64,000 nt of DNA, taken from positions 62,001-126,000 of the forward strand of contig NZ_FQYY01000005.1 in the NCBI RefSeq assembly GCF_900141885.1, written 5' to 3'. Origin of the DNA: Mesonia phycicola (GTDB taxonomy: Bacteria; Bacteroidota; Bacteroidia; Flavobacteriales; Flavobacteriaceae). Each line of letters opens with the position of its first letter. The first letter of the stretch is position 1. Position numbers and translations under genes: made by a program. The notes under the pieces were generated by a model. It searched no databases. It was not told where the DNA came from and saw only the letters and a list, made by a program, of their open reading frames with translations. This document shows, piece by piece, positions 19,383 to 27,712 of this stretch.

Positions 19383-21578
19383 ATGATTATTTCTTTCTGG
19401 AGATACAGTCACTTAGCTTTGGCTGTATCTTCATTTTTATTTATTTTAACTGCTTCTCTAACCGGAATTATATTGGCATTTGAGCCAATTCAACAAGAAA
19501 TAGAAAGTCCTGTTTTTGCTGTTGAAGAAATTAATACCGCTACATTAATTACCAGTTTAAAAGATAATTATCTGGAGGTTTTTGGAGTAAAAGTAGATAA
19601 TTATCACCGTGTTTCTGCTTCTGTAATTACAGAAGATGGAGATATGGCAGAATTTTACATTAATCCAGCAACTGGAGAGAAAGTAGGTGATATAGCTCAA
19701 GAATCTTCTGTTTTTCAATTTGCAAGAAGCTTACATCGTTCTCTCTTTTTAAAAACTACAGGAAGATTTTTTGTAGGCTTAACCTCGTTCTTTTTACTTA
19801 TAATAAGTATTACGGGGCTTGTTTTATTACTTAAACGTCAACAAGGGTTAAAAAACATTTTTTCATCAATTATAAAAGAAAACTTCTACCAATATGGTCA
19901 CGTATATTTGGGCAGAATTTTTTTAATTCCTATTGTTATAATTAGTTTTTCTGGTGTCTACTTGTCTTTATTTCAGTTTAATATTTTAAATCATGCTATT
20001 TTTAATGCAGAAATTGATTTAGAAAAGATACAAGCATCACCAGAAATTTCTATTGCAGAATTTCCCATTTTTAAAAATACGCCAGTTTCAAAAGTTAAAG
20101 CAATAGAGTTTCCTTTTTCTACCGAGGTAAGTGATTATTATTTGGTAGAACTTCAAGACAGAAACCTAGCGGTTAATCAATTTACAGGAGCTATTTTAGA
20201 TGAAGATCAATCTTCTGTAACTAATCAAATTTGGCAATATAGTTATGTACTTCATACTGGAGAAGGTAATTTAATTTGGGCATTTGTTTTACTATTATCG
20301 TGTGTAAGTATTTTGTTTTTTATCTACTCTGGGTTTAAAATTACCTTGAAGAGAAAAGCTTCTAAAATTAAAAATAAATTTAAACAGGCAGATTGTACAC
20401 ATCTTATTTTGGTAGGGTCTGAAACGGGAAGCACTTTAAGTTTTGCTGTTTGGTTTCAGCAAGAGTTAATAAAGCAAGGAAAAAAAACTTTTATAGCTCA
20501 AATGAACGAGTTTAGCTACCATAAAAACCTTCAGCATTTAATAGTATTTACAGCTACTTATGGTGTTGGTGAGCCTCCTACCAATGCAACCAAATTTGAA
20601 ACCAAATTAAAGAGTATAGAGTTTATTAATAAAATAAATTATAGTGTACTTGGTTTTGGCTCATTTGCATATCCAGATTTTTGCAAGTTTGCTTACACTA
20701 CAGAAAATTTATTAGATCAAAAAAATAATGCAGATTGCTTTTTGTCTTTACATACAATAAATAATAAGTCTGAAGAATCTTTTAATCGTTGGTTGGCGCA
20801 ATGGGGAAGTTTAAGCGAATTAAACTTTCCGAAGTTTGAAGGCGAATTGCTTTCAGAAAAACGTAAGAAAAAAACCTATCAAGTAGTAAATAAAACTCCA
20901 ATTTTAGCCAATCACCATACGTTTATGGTAGAGTTAAAATCGGTTAAGAAACAAAATTTAAAATCTGGAGATTTATTAGCAGTAAGCCCAGGAGAAAACC
21001 ACCACGATAGATTATATTCTTTAGGTGTTTCTTCTGCAAATACTATTTTGTTAAGTGTGAAACTGCATGAGAATGGTGTATGTTCTACTTATTTAAATAA
21101 TTTAAATGTTGGTGATTTAGTTCAGGCATCTAGATTAAAAAACAAATCATTTTACTTCCCTAAGAAAGCTAAAAAAGTAATAATGATTGCAACAGGTACT
21201 GGTATTGCTCCATTTTTAGGAATGATTACTCATAATACCAAAAAGAACCCTGTAGATTTATATTGGGGAGCTAGAGACCATAAAGCGTTAACCCATTACC
21301 AAGCAATTATTAACTCAGCTATGGAGAATGATAGATTAGAGCGTTTTATTCCTGTTTACTCTAGAGAAGATAAAAAGCATTACGTGCAAAACCAATTGCG
21401 TGAAAATATACCACAAATAGTAGAGTTATTTAAAAATGGCGGTGTAATTATGATTTGTGGTTCTATTTTTATGCAACAAGAAGTATTGGCTTTGTTAACA
21501 GAAATATGTGAAGACAATGCATTAAAAAGTTTGAGTGCATACCAAAATAAGGGGCAATTACTAATGGATTGTTATTAA
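19383..21578 (+). CDS. PepSY-TM / flavodoxin / FAD-NADPH reductase fusion
   Basis: A 731-residue membrane flavoreductase. Residues 1-320 form a PepSY-associated TM domain with four helices (about 10-33, 130-151, 178-198, 297-318) and conserved histidines (HRSLF near 118, YGHVYLGR near 172, HTGEG at 291) that could ligate haem. A flavodoxin domain follows (340-475, SETGST at 346-351, TATYGVGEPP at 390-399). Then comes a sulfite-reductase-like FAD/NADP module, with RLYS at 543-546 and GTGIAP at 605-610. The chain ends in Tyr731, like aromatic-ended ferredoxin-NADP reductases. It should carry electrons from cytosolic NAD(P)H across the membrane, probably to the flavinylated neighbour or to ferric iron. 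Confidence 0.88.
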   Translation: MIISFWRYSHLALAVSSFLFILTASLTGIILAFEPIQQEIESPVFAVEEINTATLITSLKDNYLEVFGVKVDNYHRVSASVITEDGDMAEFYINPATGEKVGDIAQESSVFQFARSLHRSLFLKTTGRFFVGLTSFFLLIISITGLVLLLKRQQGLKNIFSSIIKENFYQYGHVYLGRIFLIPIVIISFSGVYLSLFQFNILNHAIFNAEIDLEKIQASPEISIAEFPIFKNTPVSKVKAIEFPFSTEVSDYYLVELQDRNLAVNQFTGAILDEDQSSVTNQIWQYSYVLHTGEGNLIWAFVLLLSCVSILFFIYSGFKITLKRKASKIKNKFKQADCTHLILVGSETGSTLSFAVWFQQELIKQGKKTFIAQMNEFSYHKNLQHLIVFTATYGVGEPPTNATKFETKLKSIEFINKINYSVLGFGSFAYPDFCKFAYTTENLLDQKNNADCFLSLHTINNKSEESFNRWLAQWGSLSELNFPKFEGELLSEKRKKKTYQVVNKTPILANHHTFMVELKSVKKQNLKSGDLLAVSPGENHHDRLYSLGVSSANTILLSVKLHENGVCSTYLNNLNVGDLVQASRLKNKSFYFPKKAKKVIMIATGTGIAPFLGMITHNTKKNPVDLYWGARDHKALTHYQAIINSAMENDRLERFIPVYSREDKKHYVQNQLRENIPQIVELFKNGGVIMICGSIFMQQEVLALLTEICEDNALKSLSAYQNKGQLLMDCY

Positions 21579-21623
21579 TATTAAAGGCTATTTAAAAAAT
21601 ATATTCAAATAGCCTTTAATATT
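21577..21623. terminator. Bidirectional terminator between convergent genes
   Basis: Perfect 17-bp arms at 21577-21593 and 21607-21623 around a 13-base loop, with AAAGGCTATTT/AAATAGCCTTT at the core. It overlaps the stop codon of the reductase gene and lies 17 bases before the end of the convergent rhodanese gene. Confidence 0.85.
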
Positions 21624-21639
21624 ATTTGGTGCTTACCTA

Positions 21640-23055
21640 TTACAACAAAGTATTAGGGCATACGTATTTTGTAGTATTTACGCTGGTTTCTTTAATAGCT
21701 TTAAAACCTCTTATTACATCTTTAAAATTATCATAACCACGTTGTTTTAAAATAGAGCTAGCAATCATACTTCTGTAACCGCCAGCGCAAAAAACCACAA
21801 AAGGTTTGTTTTTAGGTATTTCGGCTAAATGTTCATTTAATTGATTAAGCGGTATATTTACACTTCCTTCCACGTGTTCTGCTTCATATTCACTTTTTTT
21901 GCGTACATCAATTAGAGCGGTATTCTTTTCAGCATAAATTTTTTCAAATTCTTGTGCAGTAATCCGTTGGCATGAGTCTATTTCTTTACCAGTATTTATC
22001 CAGTTTTCTATACCGCCGTTTAAATAACCAGAAGTATAATCGTAACCTACTCGAGCTAATCGAGTTGTAGCTTCTTCTTGCCTGCCTTCTGGAGTTACTA
22101 ACAATATTTCTTGCTCAATATCTTTAATAAGTTCTCCTACCCAAGGGGCAAAACTGCCGTCTAAGCCAATATTTATACTATTTGGAATAAAGCTTTTAGC
22201 AAAATCATTAGCATTTCTTGTATCTAAAATAAGCGCTTGAGACGCATTTGCAAATGCTTCAAAATCACTAGGAGAAAGCGGATTATTAGCATTATGTTTT
22301 ACGTTATCAAAACTTTGATACCCTTGTATATTCATTAAAACATTTTTAGGGAAATAACCAGGAGGCGCAGTTAAGCCATTCAGTAATTCTTTAATAAATT
22401 CTTCTTTAGACATATCTGCTCGTAGCGCATAATTGGTTTTTTTTTGATTACCAAGCGTGTCTGTTGTCTCTTTACTCATTTTTTTTCCGCACGCAGAACC
22501 CGCACCGTGATTAGGGTAAACAATTAAATTATCATTTAAAGGCATTATTTTATTTCTAAGAGAATCAAAAAGATAACCCGCTAGTTTTTCTTCTGTTAAG
22601 TCTGCTACTACGTGCTGCGCCAAATCTGGTCTGCCTACATCTCCTATAAATAGAGTGTCACCAGTAATAATTCCGTGTTCTTTATTATGTTCGTCTATAA
22701 GTAAATAAGTAGTACTTTCCATTGTGTGACCAGGGGTGTGAATTGCTTTAATTTTATAGCGGCCTACTTTAAAAACTTGATTGTCTTCTGCAATTACAGC
22801 ATTGTAGTTAGGTTTTGCTCCTGGGCCAAATACAATTTGTGCATTTGTTTTCTTTTGTAAATCTAGATGTCCACTCACAAAATCTGCGTGAAAATGAGTT
22901 TCAAATACATATTTTATTTGTGCCTGGTCTTTTTTAGCTCTTTTTATATAGGGCTCTACCTCTCTAAGCGGATCAAAAATTGCTGCTTCTCCATCATTTT
23001 CAATATAATAAGCTGCGTGAGCCAAACATCCGGTATAAATTTGTTCTACTTTCAT
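21640..23055 (-). CDS. MBL-fold persulfide dioxygenase-like protein with two rhodanese domains
   Basis: A 471-residue protein. The N-terminal metallo-beta-lactamase domain has THFHADFVSGH (His54, His56, Asp58, His63), His110, Asp133 and His183, the ETHE1-type iron site that oxidises glutathione persulfide or a similar persulfide. Two rhodanese domains follow. The first (about 260-360) has LLVTPEGRQE where the active loop should be and lacks its cysteine. The second (about 365-460) has Cys423 in FCAGGYRS and should be active in sulfur transfer. Such fusions belong to sulfide and persulfide detoxification. It is a single-gene unit on this strand. Confidence 0.9.
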   Translation of the reverse strand: MKVEQIYTGCLAHAAYYIENDGEAAIFDPLREVEPYIKRAKKDQAQIKYVFETHFHADFVSGHLDLQKKTNAQIVFGPGAKPNYNAVIAEDNQVFKVGRYKIKAIHTPGHTMESTTYLLIDEHNKEHGIITGDTLFIGDVGRPDLAQHVVADLTEEKLAGYLFDSLRNKIMPLNDNLIVYPNHGAGSACGKKMSKETTDTLGNQKKTNYALRADMSKEEFIKELLNGLTAPPGYFPKNVLMNIQGYQSFDNVKHNANNPLSPSDFEAFANASQALILDTRNANDFAKSFIPNSINIGLDGSFAPWVGELIKDIEQEILLVTPEGRQEEATTRLARVGYDYTSGYLNGGIENWINTGKEIDSCQRITAQEFEKIYAEKNTALIDVRKKSEYEAEHVEGSVNIPLNQLNEHLAEIPKNKPFVVFCAGGYRSMIASSILKQRGYDNFKDVIRGFKAIKETSVNTTKYVCPNTLL

Positions 23056-23287
23056 AATTGTAAGATTTAAATGGTAGGTAAATTTAATTTTGATTTACAA
23101 TAAGTTATGTAACTATAGTTGCAAAACTTACACAATAAAACTTACTAAAAAATGACATTTATCAGTCTTTAAAACACCCATTTAATGACGAAGGTTTTTT
23201 ACTTTTAAAATTAATTTTAGTTATGTTTTTCTCTTGTTGGTGCAGTAATTATCTTTACTACCTAACTGAAAACAAAATTGACTTCAT

Positions 23288-25732
23288 ATGAAGCAACTAC
23301 TTTCTGTCTTGCTAGTAAGCAATGCTCTACTTTATATGATGGTGCCAACTATTAATTTAAGAGGAGACTCTTCTCGTTTAAATAAAGCACTTGCTGAAGA
23401 AAATTCAGTAAAAAATGAAATTCAGCAAAATTATAAACTATCGGGTGTTGTTACAGATGCTAGTGGTGTGCCTTTGTTGGGAGCAAATGTATATGTAAAA
23501 GAAGCGCAGACGGGAAGTACTACAGATGAAAATGGAAAATTCTCTTTGCAGCTTTCAGAAGGTACTTATACACTTATGGTAAGTTACATAGGCTTTTCAA
23601 CAATAGAAGAAGAAATAGAGCTTTACAATAATATAAACTTAGCTTATACTTTAGAAGAAAGCGGAGAAAGTCTAGATGAGGTGTTAATTACTCAAAACGC
23701 AAAAGCGGTAGATATTAAAAAACCGCAAATGAGTGTGAACAGTTTAGATATGAACGAGATTAAACAAATACCTGTCGCAATGGGAGAGCCAGATCCCTTA
23801 AAATCTTTACTAACGCTACCAGGTGTTACTAATGCAGGAGAAGGTTCTTCTGGTTTTAATGTTAGAGGAGGTGCAGCAGATCAAAATTTAATTTTGTTAG
23901 ATAACACTCCCATTTATAGCGACTCTCATATGTTTGGTTTTTTCTCTGTTTTTAATGCAGATATAGTAAGTGGTTTAGAGTTGTATAAAGGAGGTATACC
24001 GTCTCAATTTGGTGGCAGAGTTTCTTCTGTATTAGATGTACATCAGCACACCGGAAGTGATCAAAACTTTAAAGCAACTGGAGGTATAGGTTTAATTTCT
24101 AGTAAATTGATGCTTGAAGGACCATTAAAAAAAGAAAAAGGATCTTTTATGATTGGAGGTAGAACCTCTTATGCGCACTTATTTTTAAAGTTAGCCGATA
24201 ATGAAAATTCTGCTAAATTCTATGATATAAATACCAAGTTGAATTATCGTTTAAATGATAAAAACTCATTAAGTTTCTCAGGTTATTACGGTATTGATGT
24301 GTTTGATATTAGCGATAACTTTTTAAGTTCTTACGGTAATACTATGGGTAATTTAAAATGGAGGCATCGTTTTAATGAAGATATATCTACTAGCTTGTCT
24401 TTGTTTTATAGTGACTATAAATTTAACTTAGAGTTAACTTCTCAAAATTTTAAATGGGATAGTTCTATTAAAAGTTACGGATTAACGTATGACTGGAAAC
24501 ATTATGTTTCTGAAGCAATTCAGCTTAATTATGGAGTTCAAGGTGTTTATTATGAAGTAAATCCTGGTACACTAGAGCCGAGCAATGCAGAGTCTTCTAT
24601 TAACTTTATGCAACTAGATAAAAAATATGCCTTAGAGTCTGCTGCATATTTAGATGTGTCTCATCAAATTTCAGAAAAATTAAACCTTCGTTACGGTTTG
24701 CGTTTTAGTACATTTTTTAGATACGGGCCTCAAGAAGTGAATATTTATGAAAATAATGAGCCGGTAGTTTATAATCCAGATTTTAATATTTATGAAGAAG
24801 GTACTCCTGTAGGAAGCACTAGTTATGGTAAAGGTGAGGTTATTAGTGATTTTAATAATCTAGAACCTCGAGCTTCTTTATCTTATGCTTTAAATGACGA
24901 TACATCTATAAAAGCAAGTTATAATAGAATGGCGCAATACCTTCATATTATATCCAATAGTCAATCCCCAACTCCAGTAAATATTTGGACACCAAGTGGA
25001 CCATTTATTAAACCCCAACTTTTAGATCAATATGCGTTGGGATATTTTAAAAACTTCAGCAATAAAAAATATTCACTAGAAACAGAGGCGTTCTATAAAA
25101 ATATTCAGAATAGAATAGATTATGTAGATGGAGCTAATCTAATAGCAAATAATAATATAGAACAAGTATTGCTTAACGGTAAAGCAAGAGCATACGGTTT
25201 AGAGGTTCTTTACAGAAAAAATACTGGAAAACTTACCGGTTGGGTAGCTTACACCTTGTCTAGGGCAGAACAAAAAACAACAGGAAATACAGCAGAAGAT
25301 CCGGGAATAGCAAATGGAGATTGGTATCTTTCTCCGTATGATAAACTTCATAATTTAAGTGTAGTTGGTAATTATGAGTATACTAATAAGTGGTCTTTTA
25401 GTGCTAATTTTAGCTTACAATCTGGACAGCCAGTTACTTACCCTAACGGTTACTACGAGATAGGTGGCCTGCCAGTGCCTAATTATTCAGATAGAAATGA
25501 AAACAGGCTTCCTGCGTATCATCATTTAGATGTGGCGGCAACTTACACACCAAAGCCAGATAAAAAGAAAGGATGGCAAAGCTATTGGGTATTTAGTATT
25601 TACAATATTTATAACAGGCAAAATGCAGCGTCTATACGCTTTACTACTAATGAAGATACGGGAGCAAATGAAGCTAGGCGTTTATCTATTTTCGGCATTT
25701 TACCAAGTGTATCTTATAATTTTAAATTTTAA
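23288..25732 (+). CDS. TonB-dependent outer-membrane receptor with carboxypeptidase-like N-domain
   Basis: An 814-residue receptor. A hydrophobic N-terminal export signal is followed by a CarboxypepD-reg-like domain (about residues 50-130, SGVVTDASGVPLLGANVYV ... GKFSLQL), then a plug domain (about 150-260, with GFNVRGGAADQNLILLDNTPIY) and a 22-strand barrel ending in SYNFKF with the expected terminal Phe. The N-domain is typical of Bacteroidota receptors. The DUF4249 lipoprotein gene starts four bases after its stop, the usual pair for this receptor class. The substrate is unknown. Confidence 0.92.
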   Translation: MKQLLSVLLVSNALLYMMVPTINLRGDSSRLNKALAEENSVKNEIQQNYKLSGVVTDASGVPLLGANVYVKEAQTGSTTDENGKFSLQLSEGTYTLMVSYIGFSTIEEEIELYNNINLAYTLEESGESLDEVLITQNAKAVDIKKPQMSVNSLDMNEIKQIPVAMGEPDPLKSLLTLPGVTNAGEGSSGFNVRGGAADQNLILLDNTPIYSDSHMFGFFSVFNADIVSGLELYKGGIPSQFGGRVSSVLDVHQHTGSDQNFKATGGIGLISSKLMLEGPLKKEKGSFMIGGRTSYAHLFLKLADNENSAKFYDINTKLNYRLNDKNSLSFSGYYGIDVFDISDNFLSSYGNTMGNLKWRHRFNEDISTSLSLFYSDYKFNLELTSQNFKWDSSIKSYGLTYDWKHYVSEAIQLNYGVQGVYYEVNPGTLEPSNAESSINFMQLDKKYALESAAYLDVSHQISEKLNLRYGLRFSTFFRYGPQEVNIYENNEPVVYNPDFNIYEEGTPVGSTSYGKGEVISDFNNLEPRASLSYALNDDTSIKASYNRMAQYLHIISNSQSPTPVNIWTPSGPFIKPQLLDQYALGYFKNFSNKKYSLETEAFYKNIQNRIDYVDGANLIANNNIEQVLLNGKARAYGLEVLYRKNTGKLTGWVAYTLSRAEQKTTGNTAEDPGIANGDWYLSPYDKLHNLSVVGNYEYTNKWSFSANFSLQSGQPVTYPNGYYEIGGLPVPNYSDRNENRLPAYHHLDVAATYTPKPDKKKGWQSYWVFSIYNIYNRQNAASIRFTTNEDTGANEARRLSIFGILPSVSYNFKF

Positions 25733-25736
25733 CTCT

Positions 25737-26561
25737 ATGCATTCTATAATAAATAAGATAAAATATGCATTTCTATTAGCTGTTGCTTTGTGCCTTGTTT
25801 CTTGTGAAGAAGTGGTAGAGGTAGATTTAGATTCTAGCAATCATCAATTAGTAATTGATGCAGAAATTCTTTGGGATACAGATACTTCAGGAAATACACA
25901 GCACATATATTTGAGTAGGTTAACCGATTATTATGAAGAAGAAACGATTAAAGTTTCTAACGCAACAGTTTCTATTACCAACACATCTGGAGATCAATTT
26001 ATATTTTTAGAAACAGCAGAATACGGTACTTACGAGTCTACAGATTTTATTCCAGAACTAGGAGAAACTTATACCTTAGAGGTTATTGTAGAGGGAGAAA
26101 TTTATACTGCGGAAGAAACAATGGTTGCTGTACCAGATATTACTAGAATTGAACAAGATGACGAAGGTGGTTTTCTAGGAGATGAAATAGAAGTAAGTTT
26201 TTATTTTGATGATCCTGCAGAAGAGACTAATTTTTATTTGACAGATTTTGAAACCTCTTTTTTGATTTATCCAGAGTATGATTTGAGTGACGATGATTTT
26301 TTTAATGGTAACGAGATGGATGCAGATTTCTCTGATGAAGATTTAGCGGTTGGGGATGCAATACAAATAAATTTTAGAGGTATTTCGGAAGAGTTTTATA
26401 ATTATATGAGCCTTATTTTAGAGAGTACAAGTGGCAATCCGTTTAGTACGCCTCCTGCAAATATTAGAGGAAATATTATTAACCAAACCAACCCAGAAAA
26501 TTATGCTTTTGGTTATTTTAGTTTATCTCAAGCGCATCAATTTATTTATATAGTAGAATAG
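25737..26561 (+). CDS. DUF4249 family lipoprotein
   Basis: A 274-residue lipoprotein that partners the TonB receptor just upstream. The signal ends in the lipobox LVSC (Cys22), followed by EEVVEVDLDSSNHQLVIDAEI, the typical DUF4249 start. Strand-rich sequence with GEIYTAEETMVAVPDI follows, and the end FGYFSLSQAHQFIYIVE resembles the family C-terminus. I start it at the ATG at 25737 because the upstream in-frame extension lies inside the receptor gene. Immediately after its stop begins the tRNA-remnant islet. Confidence 0.87.
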   Translation: MHSIINKIKYAFLLAVALCLVSCEEVVEVDLDSSNHQLVIDAEILWDTDTSGNTQHIYLSRLTDYYEEETIKVSNATVSITNTSGDQFIFLETAEYGTYESTDFIPELGETYTLEVIVEGEIYTAEETMVAVPDITRIEQDDEGGFLGDEIEVSFYFDDPAEETNFYLTDFETSFLIYPEYDLSDDDFFNGNEMDADFSDEDLAVGDAIQINFRGISEEFYNYMSLILESTSGNPFSTPPANIRGNIINQTNPENYAFGYFSLSQAHQFIYIVE

Positions 26562-26563
26562 AG

Positions 26564-26590
26564 AAAGCCTACTGAAAACTGATTTTTTAA
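26564..26590. repeat. tRNA-Leu/terminator remnant D
   Basis: Three bases after the DUF4249 stop, AAAGCCTACTGAAAA matches the left arm and loop of the tRNA-Leu terminator at 30889-30924, then CTGATTTT resembles the tRNA anticodon region (CTGGATTTT), as if the sequence between had been deleted. It is short, so the homology is suggestive rather than certain. Confidence 0.5.
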
Positions 26591-26600
26591 GATAGGAATT

Positions 26601-26630
26601 GTCACTCGTCAGAGACGAGCGCTAGCGGGG
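26601..26630 (-). repeat. GC-rich palindromic repeat R3
   Basis: Contains CACTCGTC and GACGAGCGCTAGCGGGG. It is the inverted counterpart of R2 at 27548-27636: read on the minus strand, CCCCGCTAGCGCTCGTC is shared. The GC content contrasts with the AT-rich surroundings. It sits just upstream of the small reading frame at 26648. Confidence 0.7.
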
Positions 26631-26647
26631 GATCTTAAACTCAATTT

Positions 26648-26839
26648 ATGTTTTCGTATTCTGACGGTGAGAAAGTATCCGTAGACCGTGTAGAAACCGA
26701 TGATGTTAATTCAAAAGCTAATGAAATACTTGATAAAAACTTTAATATTGACTCGGTAGTGTCAAAGGCTTATTATTATTCTCCATTACGCTTAACCGGT
26801 AATGAAGGAACAGGAATAGACAGCACATACGTAAGATAA
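26648..26839 (+). CDS. Small open reading frame, possible gene fragment
   Basis: A 63-residue frame, mostly hydrophilic (MFSYSDGEKVSVDRVETDDV... ending GIDSTYVR), without a signal peptide or membrane segment. I do not recognise it. It reads like the tail of a longer secreted protein and begins right after a repeat copy, so it may be a displaced fragment. It precedes a lipoprotein gene by 25 bases; a toxin-tail/immunity-type pair is possible but there is no motif to support it. Confidence 0.35.
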   Translation: MFSYSDGEKVSVDRVETDDVNSKANEILDKNFNIDSVVSKAYYYSPLRLTGNEGTGIDSTYVR

Positions 26840-26864
26840 AAATAATAAAACAAAAAATAATTTT

Positions 26865-27347
26865 ATGAAGAATAATTTTCTCTTTTATTTCTTTACAATG
26901 GTTCTACTTTTTTATAGCTGTAAGAACAAAGAAGAACGGAAAGTAATAATTAGTATTCAATTAGCAAAAGACACCGTTAAGGTGGGTAATTATGTTAAGT
27001 CTATAGCCTATTTAGAAAAGCCTTTCTATGAAAATAAAAACTCCAAAATAGTTTTGTTTCTTGAAGCAGACGAAAACAAGAGGCTAAAAAGAAACTTATC
27101 TAACAGGAATAATATACCGATGTACGCATTCCATAATCTATCAATAGACACCTTTAATAGAAAATGGTCTCGTGGGTATGAATATGATAACACTGTGGCT
27201 TTCACAGCAAAATTTGACAAGGTAGGAACTCATAGTTTAAGAGGGTTTGTTGTTGAGTATTATGATAAAGATCCTTTAATAGACTCTATTATACAGGAAG
27301 ATAAAATAAAAAGGTATTTCTTTGAAAAAAATGTTTATGTGAAATGA
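26865..27347 (+). CDS. Hypothetical lipoprotein
   Basis: A 160-residue protein with a lipoprotein signal (FFTMVLLFYSC, Cys19) followed by KNKEERK. The mature part is strand-rich: VIISIQLAKDTVKVGNYVKSIAYL and VAFTAKFDKVGTHSLRGFVVEYY look like one small Ig-like fold, reminiscent of GldM-type C-terminal domains. No family was recognised. It lies between the palindromic repeats R3 and R1 in the tRNA-Leu islet and is followed by a terminator-like hairpin. Confidence 0.6.
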   Translation: MKNNFLFYFFTMVLLFYSCKNKEERKVIISIQLAKDTVKVGNYVKSIAYLEKPFYENKNSKIVLFLEADENKRLKRNLSNRNNIPMYAFHNLSIDTFNRKWSRGYEYDNTVAFTAKFDKVGTHSLRGFVVEYYDKDPLIDSIIQEDKIKRYFFEKNVYVK

Positions 27348-27369
27348 TGCTTAGCAATATAAATGGATA

Positions 27370-27467
27370 TTAACCCTCGCTGGCGCTCGTCTGCGGCAGT
27401 TAAATAACGAAAACCTTAGTGGCCTTCAAATTATAAAAAGCCTTACAGCAATGCAGGCTTTTTTTAC
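27370..27467 (+). repeat. GC-rich repeat R1 with terminator-like end
   Basis: Begins CTCGCTGGCGCTCGTCTGCG, continues through CTTAGTGGCCTTCAAATTAT and ends in a hairpin plus T-run. R2 (27548-27636) repeats the same blocks in the same order with scattered changes. Confidence 0.7.
27435..27467 (+). terminator. Terminator-like hairpin inside R1
   Basis: AAAAAGCCT (27435-27443) pairs with AGGCTTTTT, followed by more T. It lies about 90 bases after the lipoprotein gene on the same strand. Confidence 0.6.
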
Positions 27468-27547
27468 AATAAATAATTATTTTCTAGTATTGAAGAGGTA
27501 ATTTATAATTGTACATTAAACAGTTATTATTATGAATTATCTTTTAT

Positions 27548-27636
27548 TTAACACCCCGCTAGCGCTCGTCTGCGACGAGTGAAACAATGACAGCTTAGTA
27601 GCGTTTAAATTATAAAAAATCCTTGCAGTGATGCCT
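27548..27636 (+). repeat. GC-rich repeat R2
   Basis: Contains CCCCGCTAGCGCTCGTCTGC, with CTCGTC-TGC-GACGAG as an internal palindrome, then CTTAGTAGCGTTTAAATTAT and a degraded hairpin without the T-run. Direct copy of R1 and inverted relative to R3. Confidence 0.7.
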
Positions 27637-27638
27637 CA

Positions 27639-27687
27639 CACTTCCGAATAAACTGGATTTTGTATAAAAACCCAGCTAACTTGAAAA
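27639..27687 (-). repeat. tRNA-Leu remnant C
   Basis: CACTTCCGAATAAACTGGAT matches the variable/anticodon-stem part of tRNA-Leu at 30928-31009 (two differences in that stretch) and then continues as AAAAACCCAGCTAACTTG, a sequence also found in remnant B. No complete cloverleaf can form. Confidence 0.7.
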
Positions 27688-27712
27688 CTTATCTTTTACG
27701 GAGGGCTATTGA

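Larger units (their letters stand above)
27348..27712. other. Gene-free stretch with repeats R1 and R2 and a tRNA remnant
   Basis: This 365-base interval holds two direct copies of a repeat (27370-27467 and 27548-27636), a terminator-like hairpin (27435-27467) and tRNA remnant C (27639-27687). No convincing gene was seen on either strand. Confidence 0.7.

Noticed and set aside
25530-25736. An upstream extension of the DUF4249 frame
   Set aside because: It overlaps the TonB receptor gene in another frame; the lipoprotein signal begins only at 25737.
27370-27636. CRISPR array
   Set aside because: There are only two direct repeats of 90-98 bases, diverged from each other, with one 80-base spacer and no cas genes.
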